Of a stretch of 43,341 nucleotides of DNA, positions 1-7,270 are shown one piece after another (the first letter of the stretch is position 1; each line of letters begins with the position of its first letter). The position numbers and the translations under genes were made by a program. Below the pieces are notes generated by a model, which worked only from the letters and a program-made list of their open reading frames with translations, ran no database searches and was not told the origin of the DNA. Origin of the DNA: DATNPX01 sp036702975 (GTDB lineage: Bacteria; Cyanobacteriota; Vampirovibrionia; Obscuribacterales; Obscuribacteraceae). The stretch is from positions 1-43,341 of the forward strand of contig DATNPX010000017.1 in the NCBI GenBank assembly GCA_036702975.1. The letters are read 5' to 3'.

Positions 1-10
1 CTTTCAGAGA

Positions 11-141
11 TACGCTTTGCGCTTGTCTCGGATTTTTCGCGGCTTTCATGCCTACAGCATGATCCTGTCCCGCTCAAATGGCCATCCTTGAAAACGCTAA
101 AATGGCTGAATCTTCGCTAACACTCTGTGGGTTGGCCGAAT
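11..141. repeat. Left copy of 131-bp terminal inverted repeat
   Basis: Bases 11-141 are the exact reverse complement of 43211-43341. Beyond the inner edge the match continues imperfectly for about 10 bases (differences at 142, 148 and 153) and then stops. It contains a small hairpin (TCATGC/GCATGA). No open reading frame in it looks real. Ten further bases (1-10) lie outside the match at the left edge. Confidence 0.95.
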
Positions 142-165
142 ACTTACATTTTTGGTTTTTATTTG

Positions 166-184
166 CTAAAAATAAACTTTTTAG
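166..184 (-). terminator. Weak AT-rich hairpin downstream of the AbiEi-like gene
   Basis: CTAAAAA and TTTTTAG pair across a 5-base loop, about 75 bases past the stop of the leftward gene at 259. There is no clear T-run on the minus strand after it, so terminator function is only a possibility. The rest of 142-258 shows nothing recognisable. Confidence 0.25.
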
Positions 185-258
185 GAAAAATCAAGCAACT
201 CGTACATGTTCAATGTGCCCACACCATTGCTCGTACCAAGAGGATTGGAAGGAGGCTC

Positions 259-861
259 TCAGGCGGCAAATGTGCGAGCAAATCGATCGATGAACATGTC
301 GTTTAGCCAGCCAGGCATGAGAGAGCTGCAACTTCTCAGACTTAGGCGTTCAGCTCTGTTCAAGTTGCGAAAGACAAAACGGACAGCGTTCTCAATATGC
401 TCGTCGCTCACTAAATGCCATAGGGCATTGACCTTTTCGCCGATGCTCGATTCGCACAATTTCGCTTTTCGTTGTGCAATCCCTTTGTATTTTACTTGTC
501 CACGGAATGTCTCAAATCTGCTGCTATGACCGTTTATGGCGAATGTTTTGCCGTACGGTTCTTTGCTTTCATCTTTTTGAGGAAATCTAGCAATCTCATT
601 CAAGACCTCTGTCGCATACTTGTAAATACGCTTACCGAAAGCAACCGCCTTAATCTCAGCAATCTCCTCAATGGAAGGGTTGATGTGTGGGTCTTGAACA
701 AAAACGCCCCTAGCCAATCGCCGAATCTCTCCAGACTTGACCAGGAAATGGAGACATTGATCAACGGCGTTACGCTTGCCGTATTTCAGGACATCTCTAG
801 TCGTGAATATGGTCGAATAATTCAAATTCGCGATGTGCGAGCGAATGCCTGCCGATGCCAT
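259..861 (-). CDS. AbiEi/DUF6088-like antitoxin-type protein
   Basis: The 200-residue product resembles the DUF6088 / type IV toxin-antitoxin AbiEi antitoxin group. The N-terminal third has the expected winged-helix pattern (a D-V-L-K-Y-G-K-R-N-A-V-D-Q-C-L motif, then L-V-K-S-G-E-I-R-R-L-A-R-G-V-F), in which a short helix-turn-helix is followed by the R-L-A-R-G-V/I-Y/F wing. In this family the antitoxin represses its own operon and neutralises an AbiEii nucleotidyltransferase. An ATG at 861 is chosen because AAAGGAGG lies 7 bases upstream; the longer frame to 927 has no such site. No AbiEii-like toxin is visible nearby, and the gene lies only about 120 bases from the terminal repeat, so the partner may be lost, outside the window, or never present. 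Family assignment is from motif recognition only. Confidence 0.75.
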   Translation of the reverse strand: MASAGIRSHIANLNYSTIFTTRDVLKYGKRNAVDQCLHFLVKSGEIRRLARGVFVQDPHINPSIEEIAEIKAVAFGKRIYKYATEVLNEIARFPQKDESKEPYGKTFAINGHSSRFETFRGQVKYKGIAQRKAKLCESSIGEKVNALWHLVSDEHIENAVRFVFRNLNRAERLSLRSCSSLMPGWLNDMFIDRFARTFAA

Positions 862-996
862 AGTGAATCCTCCTTTCAAACAAGTGTCGCTACTTACTAA
901 AACGATTTGCGAATACAAAGAGTTCAATATTTGTCAGGGTTTCATCGATATTTTCTGAAGGATTTTTTGCGCATTCGTGCCCTTCGTTGACCGATT

Positions 997-1036
997 GGAG
1001 ACTCTAAGAAATTTTGCGAAATTTCTTAGAGTCTCC
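997..1036. repeat. Perfect 18-bp inverted repeat (palindrome)
   Basis: GGAGACTCTAAGAAATTT (997-1014) and its exact reverse complement (1019-1036) flank a 4-base TGCG loop. It lies between the AbiEi-like gene start (861) and the stop of the leftward small membrane gene (1124). No T-run follows on either strand, so a standard terminator is unlikely. It could be an operator, a protein-binding site or a relic of a small mobile repeat. The rest of 862-1123 holds nothing else I can name. Confidence 0.85.
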
Positions 1037-1123
1037 AAAACCCAGTTTGAGATGGGTATCTAGTCACATCTAAAATGAACCTTGACAACCCGATCTCTTT
1101 ACGCGGGTAGCCGAACAAGTACA

Positions 1124-1425
1124 TCAGCTTGAGGAGTACATCGCTCCTTGCTGCAGTTGCTGTTGCTTCGCTTCTTCGATAGCCTTGCGAAAGCTTGGAC
1201 TAATGAAGGCTCCGCCGAACAAAAAGACCACTCCAACCACGCTTATAAGCAGTGGCCTCCATACGTTTTTCCAATCTACGACGTAGTAGACGAAAGCTGC
1301 GAAAGGAACGAATGGGAAACAAAGTCCCCACACCAGACCTTTTTTGAAGGCGCAGACAACCAAATGCCGCTTGAGATACAACCTATGACTCCAGCTATTA
1401 CTAACACCATGGCTAGTATGTCCAT
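1124..1425 (-). pseudogene. Small membrane protein gene with apparent frameshift
   Basis: The open frame 1124-1381 encodes 85 residues with two hydrophobic segments (GLVWGLCFPFVPFAAFVYYV and LLISVVGVVFLFGGAFI), then a charged tail rich in Glu, Lys and Gln. It has only a TTG start with no ribosome site. A good site (GAGGAG, 6-base spacing) precedes an ATG at 1425 in another frame, whose product begins M-D-I-L-A-M-V-L-V-I-A-G-V-I-G-C, a typical first membrane helix. Joining the two near 1380 gives a plausible three-helix protein of about 100 residues. I infer a one-base frameshift, real or from sequencing. No function is recognised. Confidence 0.5.
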
Positions 1426-1557
1426 GTTGCGCTCCTCAGTGAGTTTGAATCTGGCTCAGCAGTATCTTTGTACCCTGCTGAGCCAGCGCGAAAGTGGCTA
1501 ATAAATCGTTGAGTCGCAGAACAAATTCTGCGAAAATTCTTTTTTGCTCCTCAAGCA

Positions 1558-1794
1558 TCAATCGGAGATTTCGAAAATCCCTTGAACGGTTAGATTTAGG
1601 CGTCCTAGCCTTGCTAGGATCTCCGTTTTCTGAGAGACATCTAGTATCTCAAGCGACATTCCGCAGATTGCACTGCCAAGACCGGGCGGTGTCGGAGTCG
1701 GGCGAACGCTGAAACCTGTTGGTTCTTCGGCGGTTAGAATGCGCTCCGCTTTCAGAACTTGGAACAAATTTTTGAAAGTGATTATGTGTCGCAC
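1558..1794 (-). CDS. DUF3343 putative Se/S carrier-like protein
   Basis: A 78-residue protein with the DUF3343 pattern: an N-terminal strand, then V-L-K-A-E-R-I-L, a middle R-P-T-P-T-P-P, a conserved-type S-A-I-C-G-M-S-L with the single characteristic Cys, and an ending Q-G-I-F-E-I. Full-length DUF3343 proteins are about 75-80 residues, so a GTG at 1794 gives the right length even though the frame is open to 1944; the extra N-terminus looks non-native. DUF3343 has been linked by co-occurrence to selenium or sulfur handling, often near TIGR01977 cysteine desulfurases. One of those lies about 2.8 kb away at 4552, across an oppositely directed gene. The start site lacks a strong ribosome-binding sequence. 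Confidence 0.6.
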   Translation of the reverse strand: MRHIITFKNLFQVLKAERILTAEEPTGFSVRPTPTPPGLGSAICGMSLEILDVSQKTEILARLGRLNLTVQGIFEISD

Positions 1795-1963
1795 GAAGAT
1801 CTCAGAAAAAGCGTGGAATAAAGCAGTATGGAGACTTAAATCGCGGGTTTTGTGGTTCGTAAGCTTTCTGTTAAAAGTTGGGGAATTCAATGCAGACCCT
1901 GCCCGAACCCGCCTGCATGTCAGGATCTTTAGGCTATACTGCATTTTAGATTGAGGGTTTTCT

Positions 1964-2182
1964 ATGCAATATTATCTCTGCCCACGCTGCAAATTTAGAG
2001 TCGCTCAAAACAAGCACGTCTGTAATACCTGCGGTTTGAATATTGCTGCGTACACTAGCACTATCAGCGGTGATGAGAGTGCGGCGCAATCAAAACCCGC
2101 GTCCAAGAGCGTTTGGGCCAAAGTTCTCGGCATGGACGGCCGCCGTAAGGATTCTCAGCACGAGAAACCGGCACTCAGTTAG
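1964..2182 (+). CDS. Small zinc-ribbon protein
   Basis: A 72-residue protein starting with a treble-clef or zinc-ribbon motif, C-P-R-C (residues 6-9) and C-N-T-C (20-23), followed by a low-complexity Ser/Ala/Lys-rich tail. Such single-ribbon proteins usually bind one structural zinc; the role here is unknown. GAGGG sits 6 bases before the ATG, and a TATACT box (1935-1940) lies about 24 bases upstream. Its stop overlaps the 3' end of the convergent lytic transglycosylase gene by 8 bases. Confidence 0.7.
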   Translation: MQYYLCPRCKFRVAQNKHVCNTCGLNIAAYTSTISGDESAAQSKPASKSVWAKVLGMDGRRKDSQHEKPALS

Positions 2183-4514
2183 TGCCCGGATAGATGTTTT
2201 CGTAAGCCCAGTAGCTCCCGAATACTTTTCGGACGTAGTCGCGCGTCTCCCGAAAGGGAATGTTTTCTACGAAATAGTCAAAGTCAGGATAACCGGCGGT
2301 GTTGTGCTCCTTAAGCCAGCTTTGCACGGCGTTGGGCCCGCCGTTATAGCTCGCAACCGCTAGCAGTGCGTTATTGTTCGCGCGTTGCAAGACTGACGAA
2401 AGATAATTGCTGCCCAGCTTGATGTTTATTTCCGGCTTGTAGATGTCGCTTAGACCGCTGAGGGGAACATTTAGTCGTTTCGCGACACCATATGCGGTGG
2501 CAGGCATTAATTGTGTCAAGCCAATTGCTTTGACACGGCTCAAGGCAGTCGGATTGTAGCGGGATTCCTCGCGAATGAGAGCATGAATTAGCAGCGGATC
2601 GAGATTATTCGCCTGAGCACCAGCATTCACGTAGCTCGCAAACATGCGTGGATAGCACATTTGCCAGCGCTCAGCGGATGTCGGTCTTCCTTCCAGATTT
2701 TTGCCCGCTGCTCGGATTGCTCCCCCAAAGTCTCCAGCTGCGGCCTTCAGCGCTGCCTTATATTCCTGGCTGGCGCTTGAGGGCATGACCTCTGCAGCTT
2801 CATCGAGTTGCTGTAAGGAGAGCAACTGTGTAAACAATTTGGTCGGCTTGCTTGTTGAATCGGGCTTCATCTGCTCGTAATCTGGCCAACTCCAATCGGC
2901 TGTGAGCTGCCTATCTGGTTTTGTTGTCCAACCTTTGTCCGCTCCTTTCTTATCCGCTTTCAGTGCTGCAAGCCGGGTGGCTGAGCGCAGCCCGTAATAG
3001 TAGGATGGAAAGTTCTTAACGGCGAAGCCGTAATCTAATTTCGCTTGCTCTGGTTGATGTAGTTGCTCATTCATTTTCCCTGCCCAGAAAGCCATTTTAG
3101 CTGCCGCTTTGCTGGTTGGGTATTTGGTTACACCTTTGCGAGCGAGGGCGATTGCTGAAGTCAACTTGGCCGGTTGCTGATGCTGCACCTTCGCTTGAGC
3201 CCATACCAACCACCACATAGATTCAGGCGCATATTCGCTGGTTGGATAAGTGGCGATTATTTTCTGGAACATTGGCTGCGCTTCAGCCAATGGTGTGCGC
3301 ATCGCCACATTCCACATGGCGAAATCAGCCTTGGGTGGATGTGCCGCCAAAATCTGCTTGTAGTATTCGAGAGTCTGGGCTCGAGTCATAGGATTGGTTA
3401 GAATCGTGGCAACCGCTTCGTAAGAGGCGCGAGCCGAAGTCTCGTGTTTTGCGATGGCTTGCAGGAACAATGCTTGAGCTTCCTTGCTGCGTCCAAGACG
3501 TGCGAGACAGAGCGTTTTTAGCAAGAGATGACCTGAATCTCCAGCTAAAGACCATTGTTCTAGCGCACCGTTCCAGCTGCCCGCGTCGTAATAGACATCT
3601 GCGAACATTTCGCGGTCGGCTTTAGGGATGGCGGCTTGTGCTGCACCCGTGCTTGCAGCTGCTGTGCTGGCTGCTTTCAGAAGGGTGTCGGCGATCTCTT
3701 TGGCAAATCTGCCACTGGGAGCACCTGTGAGATAAGCGCGAAAATATCCAACCGCTGCATCCGACAAACCAGGATCGACTCCCGCTGCAGCCGTGCTTTG
3801 CGCTTGCGCTATCTCAGCTCTGGCTAGATAATAATTGGCACCAATCGCTTGATTGCTTGTTGGTGCTTCTTTTTGAATCTTTTGCAGCAACGGCACCGCT
3901 TTCTCCCACTCCTGGGTGCGAGCATAAGACTGAGCAAGCGCGTAGTCGGCCGCAGTCTGGGCATATGCATCTTTGCTGTGGCTGCGAATTCGCTCCAGGT
4001 GGCTTCTTAGCTCGGGCTCCAGCTGTGCAGCGGTGGCAACCTCAACGATGTGGTTCTCGCAGCGTTCTCGCAGTTCATCGATTTTGCTTGCTTCGTCGTA
4101 ATAATCAATTATCTGTTTGGCTTTGTCTGCTTGGTTTGGTCCGATACCAGAGCCAGCACTGGCTCCTGAACCAGAGTCAGCGCTTTTTTGTAAGGTGCGC
4201 GCGAGCACATATGAGGCGCGCTGCTTCTGCTTCTCAGACTGCATTGGCCCATTTTTGAAATCTTCCAATTTCTGAATGAGCTCGGGAGCCGGCAATTGCG
4301 CCCAACTCTTAAGCGACGCATCGAGCGACGAATCTGCAAATGCCGGAACGACTGACTGCACGAAGTTGAAAGCAGGCGGAATGATGGCGCAACCGACTAG
4401 GAAAAGAGATGTTGCCAGTAGTGCTTTAGAGAGCCTTGAGTGCCGCAAGTGTGCTCCTTTTGAATATATCCTGCTGGCGGTTGGGCTTGCGCTGATGCGA
4501 GCAAACTGAGACAT
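2175..4514 (-). CDS. Exported Slt70-like soluble lytic transglycosylase
   Basis: A 779-residue periplasmic peptidoglycan lyase that cleaves the MurNAc-GlcNAc bond with formation of 1,6-anhydroMurNAc. The N-terminus has a positively charged stretch, a hydrophobic segment (residues about 27-60) and an A-F-A cleavage-like site. The middle 500 residues are Ala-rich helical, TPR-like repeats matching the U-shaped domain of Slt70. The C-terminal SLT domain (last about 145 residues) shows the catalytic Glu in R-E-E-S-R-Y-N, G-L-T-Q-L-M-P-A-T-A, V-A-S-Y-N-G-G-P-N-A-V and the terminal E-T-R-D-Y-V-R-K-V. I take the ATG at 4514; an in-frame TTG at 4532 is also possible. It is divergent from the cysteine desulfurase gene, with overlapping start regions. 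Confidence 0.92.
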   Translation of the reverse strand: MSQFARISASPTASRIYSKGAHLRHSRLSKALLATSLFLVGCAIIPPAFNFVQSVVPAFADSSLDASLKSWAQLPAPELIQKLEDFKNGPMQSEKQKQRASYVLARTLQKSADSGSGASAGSGIGPNQADKAKQIIDYYDEASKIDELRERCENHIVEVATAAQLEPELRSHLERIRSHSKDAYAQTAADYALAQSYARTQEWEKAVPLLQKIQKEAPTSNQAIGANYYLARAEIAQAQSTAAAGVDPGLSDAAVGYFRAYLTGAPSGRFAKEIADTLLKAASTAAASTGAAQAAIPKADREMFADVYYDAGSWNGALEQWSLAGDSGHLLLKTLCLARLGRSKEAQALFLQAIAKHETSARASYEAVATILTNPMTRAQTLEYYKQILAAHPPKADFAMWNVAMRTPLAEAQPMFQKIIATYPTSEYAPESMWWLVWAQAKVQHQQPAKLTSAIALARKGVTKYPTSKAAAKMAFWAGKMNEQLHQPEQAKLDYGFAVKNFPSYYYGLRSATRLAALKADKKGADKGWTTKPDRQLTADWSWPDYEQMKPDSTSKPTKLFTQLLSLQQLDEAAEVMPSSASQEYKAALKAAAGDFGGAIRAAGKNLEGRPTSAERWQMCYPRMFASYVNAGAQANNLDPLLIHALIREESRYNPTALSRVKAIGLTQLMPATAYGVAKRLNVPLSGLSDIYKPEINIKLGSNYLSSVLQRANNNALLAVASYNGGPNAVQSWLKEHNTAGYPDFDYFVENIPFRETRDYVRKVFGSYWAYENIYPGTN

Positions 4515-4551
4515 GCTAGCATGGCGATGCAATGTCTTCAGGTCGCTGCCG

Positions 4552-5859
4552 ATGGACGCGCCAATAATTTATTTCGATAACGCTGCAACAACATTTCCTA
4601 AGCCCGAAGAAGTATATAAGGCTCTAGAGCAGTCGTTTCGATCTGCTGGAAATGCAGGACGTGGCGGACACGCGCTTGCCCTAAACAATGCTCGCACCAT
4701 ATTTGATGCGCGCGAATATATTGCCGATTTTCTCGGTGTGAGAGCGGCGGAGCGCCTCATCTTCACTCCTGGGTGCACGTATAGCATTAACATGGTGCTC
4801 CAGGGGTGGCTTCGTTTTGCTTGTTCCGCTCGCTCGACTAGAAGTTCAACCATAGTCGTTTCGGGGCTCGAACACAACGCTGTAATGCGCCCCCTTCATC
4901 AACTGCAAAGAGAACTGAACTTTGAGATTGCAGCGCTTCCTTATAAGCCAGGACATTTCTGTGATTTAGGCGATCTGGAGCGCATGCTGCAGCAAAAACA
5001 GCCCGTACTCTGCATTCTGACGGAAGGAAGTAATGTGACCGGTGAGATTGCTGACTGTTACGCCGCTGCTTACCTCTGCAAAAAGCATAATGTTCCGCTC
5101 CTGCTCGACGCTGCGCAAACTGCGGGTCGCTCGCCGGATTGTTTAGCGCACGATGGAATCAAATTCTGGTGCGCTTCTGCTCATAAAGGATTATTAGGTC
5201 CGCAGGGACTTGGACTGCTCTATGTTCATCCTGATATGGAAATTGAGCCATTTGTCGCAGGAGGAACCGGATCAGCGTCTGAGCAGCTGGGCATGCCAGA
5301 TGTATATCCGGATCGATTAGAACCAGGTACGATGCCATCTTTCTTAATAGGCGCTCTGCATGCAGGAATCTCTTGGCTGCAAAACATGGAGCCCCTGAAA
5401 ATTCATGACCATGAAGATAAGCTGGTTTCACGTTTCCTAGAGTGGTGCGCGCAAGAGTCCAAAATCAGACTCTTCGGATTTGACCGCATCAAATTTGACA
5501 GAGGCATCGAATCAGGCAGAGGCATCGAATCAGGCAGAAGCATCGAATCAGGCAGAAGCATCGAAGCGCCAGTTACCACTGAGCGAGCGCCTTCACGCCT
5601 TCCGATCGTTTCGTTTTTGATCGATGGTCTTACTCCCGAGCGTGTAGCCGATCAGTTACAGCGCCGGGCAAACATCGCTGTGCGTTCAGGTTTGCATTGT
5701 GCAGCTACCGCCCATAAAGCTTTGGGCACGGAGACTACCGGACTTGTGCGAGCAAGCTTCGGTATTTTCAACACAACTAGTGAAGTCGATCTACTCTGTC
5801 GCACGCTTGAGCAAATAATCGCAGAACCTGCGGAAGTAATAGGCAGCAGGTGTTCATGA
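4552..5859 (+). CDS. TIGR01977-type cysteine desulfurase (aminotransferase class V)
   Basis: A PLP enzyme that would release sulfur or selenium from cysteine or selenocysteine as an enzyme-bound persulfide or selenide. It starts with Y-F-D-N-A-A-T-T-F-P-K-P, shows the PLP lysine in S-A-H-K-G-L-L-G-P-Q-G, and the catalytic Cys loop R-S-G-L-H-C-A-A-T-A-H-K, which matches the TIGR01977 (EF2568-like) branch rather than NifS or IscS. I choose the ATG at 4552 (435 residues) because family members begin right at the I-Y-F-D-N motif; a longer frame starts at 4513. A run of G-I-E-S-G-R units (residues about 316-338) is inserted in the C-terminal domain, coded by an 18-bp tandem repeat. Its stop overlaps the next gene start (ATGA), implying translational coupling. 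Confidence 0.9.
   Translation: MDAPIIYFDNAATTFPKPEEVYKALEQSFRSAGNAGRGGHALALNNARTIFDAREYIADFLGVRAAERLIFTPGCTYSINMVLQGWLRFACSARSTRSSTIVVSGLEHNAVMRPLHQLQRELNFEIAALPYKPGHFCDLGDLERMLQQKQPVLCILTEGSNVTGEIADCYAAAYLCKKHNVPLLLDAAQTAGRSPDCLAHDGIKFWCASAHKGLLGPQGLGLLYVHPDMEIEPFVAGGTGSASEQLGMPDVYPDRLEPGTMPSFLIGALHAGISWLQNMEPLKIHDHEDKLVSRFLEWCAQESKIRLFGFDRIKFDRGIESGRGIESGRSIESGRSIEAPVTTERAPSRLPIVSFLIDGLTPERVADQLQRRANIAVRSGLHCAATAHKALGTETTGLVRASFGIFNTTSEVDLLCRTLEQIIAEPAEVIGSRCS
5500..5566 (+). repeat. 18-bp tandem repeat inside the cysteine desulfurase gene
   Basis: Three full copies and one partial copy of AGAGGCATCGAATCAGGC-type units, in frame, encode (S/R)-(G/S)-I-E-S-G-R repeats. The period is a multiple of three, so copy-number changes keep the frame. 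It lies in a loop-like, non-conserved insertion before the catalytic Cys loop. Confidence 0.9.
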
Positions 5860-7217
5860 GACGACCGTTACTGATGGCTGCTATTGGATGGACTGTGATT
5901 TTCTTGACTTTTGTCGGGTATTTGGATTTCGAGCCCGGAATGCAAAAGCTTATTCAAATTTCTGATTACTTGATGACCTTCCATGTCGGCGGCTATGTGA
6001 TAGCTCATGGGCTTTTGAGCGTTCTCTATCCCCCGGCAGATTCGACCGCTTTCGCTAAGATGGCGTTCGATAATCTGGCTCATCAGGTATTGCCGGAGAT
6101 GCCGGCGTCGTCGGTAGCTGAATTTATGTATATGCCGCTCGCTGCAGCAGTCTTTGCGCCGCTGTCGTACTTGCCTTTGAATATTTCGCTTTTCGTTTGG
6201 CAGCTGTTGTCGATTATTTCTTTGTTTCTTGGAATGCATTTGACATGGCTGAGTGCAGCAAATAGCGGTGGCACCTATGGTGCGGATGTTGCACCAAATG
6301 TAGTACCCGATGTTGTTGCCGGTGCCAGTGCTGAGCCACCTGGATTCGTTACTACTATCACGAGATTGCTTGGTTCTTTTGGGTTGCTGCCCGTCTGTTT
6401 GACCATCTGGATCGGTCAAGTCGGCTTGGTGTTTGGCTTACTCCCACTTGCTTGCGGTTATTATTTACTATGCAATAGGCGCCCCTTTTTAGCTGGGTTG
6501 GTGTGGGCTCTTGCTATATTCAAGCCTCAGTTTTTGGTGCCGGCGTTTGTCGTATTAAGTGTGCTTCTCCTACGGAAACAATTCCGCTGCATTGCAGGTG
6601 TAGCGAGCGGATTGCTTATGATCATGGTTATTAATCTGCTTGTTTTCGGACCGGAATTGACGGCTGGATGGCTCGGCTGTTTGAAGGTTAGCGATGTGGT
6701 TTATTCCAATCCGCACTCAGGAGTCGCCACTCATATCGCCACGAGCCTCCCGCGCACTTTGCTTTTGATGGCGGCTACCAAGAATATCGCAGTGAAACCG
6801 GTTGTCTATGGATTGGCGGGAGTGCTCTTGCTGTCCGCTTTAGTAGTAATTTGGAAAAGCCACAAAGCTAGGGTTTTTAGAGAGGAGCTTTCCCTCCATT
6901 TCGCTTTTTTGATCGGCATTTTTGTGACACCGCTAGTGATGCCACACTTCTTTTTCTACGATTACTGCTTGTTTGCGCTTTCGGCGCCTTTGGCTTTTGC
7001 GCCGAGTTGGCCCGCCAGCATCTGCCGTGTGATTCGTGCGGTTGTTGTGAGTACCTGGCTGCTTGTTGATGTATATGCGGTGGTTGTTCTTGTCGCCCAT
7101 CAATTTGCAATTCCACTAGTTTTTATGCTCGGTATGCTTGTGATGTATTTGGCGCTTGCAGGCGCTGAAGTTCGTTTGAACAAAATCCCTCAAGGAAGTA
7201 GTGTGACTCGGGAATAA
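5856..7217 (+). CDS. GT87/DUF2029-like membrane glycosyltransferase
   Basis: A 453-residue polytopic membrane protein with about ten hydrophobic segments. The first periplasmic loop carries L-Y-P-P, and the following M-Y-M-P-L-A-A-A-V-F-A-P-L-S-Y-L-P stretch is typical of GT-C glycosyltransferase family 87 (DUF2029), polyprenyl-phosphate-mannose-dependent mannosyltransferases. The central F-K-P-Q-F motif also occurs in that family. It probably adds a sugar to an envelope glycan or lipid; the acceptor is unknown. The ATG at 5856 overlaps the upstream stop (ATGA); a GTG two codons earlier is less likely. A 53-base gap separates it from the following lipoprotein gene, so the three genes may form one transcript. 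Confidence 0.8.
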   Translation: MRRPLLMAAIGWTVIFLTFVGYLDFEPGMQKLIQISDYLMTFHVGGYVIAHGLLSVLYPPADSTAFAKMAFDNLAHQVLPEMPASSVAEFMYMPLAAAVFAPLSYLPLNISLFVWQLLSIISLFLGMHLTWLSAANSGGTYGADVAPNVVPDVVAGASAEPPGFVTTITRLLGSFGLLPVCLTIWIGQVGLVFGLLPLACGYYLLCNRRPFLAGLVWALAIFKPQFLVPAFVVLSVLLLRKQFRCIAGVASGLLMIMVINLLVFGPELTAGWLGCLKVSDVVYSNPHSGVATHIATSLPRTLLLMAATKNIAVKPVVYGLAGVLLLSALVVIWKSHKARVFREELSLHFAFLIGIFVTPLVMPHFFFYDYCLFALSAPLAFAPSWPASICRVIRAVVVSTWLLVDVYAVVVLVAHQFAIPLVFMLGMLVMYLALAGAEVRLNKIPQGSSVTRE

Positions 7218-7270
7218 ACTCCAATTTCTTAGCGTTTTCGAGTATGCGGCCAGAGCACTAAGGAGAGCGC

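Noticed and set aside
78..293. 71-residue frame spanning the left terminal repeat
   Set aside because: Crosses the repeat boundary, overlaps the AbiEi-like gene end and has no protein-like pattern.
472..900. 142-residue rightward frame opposite the AbiEi-like gene
   Set aside because: Antisense to a gene with a clear Shine-Dalgarno and family motifs.
5868..6419. 183-residue leftward frame inside the glycosyltransferase gene
   Set aside because: Antisense shadow of a well-supported membrane protein.
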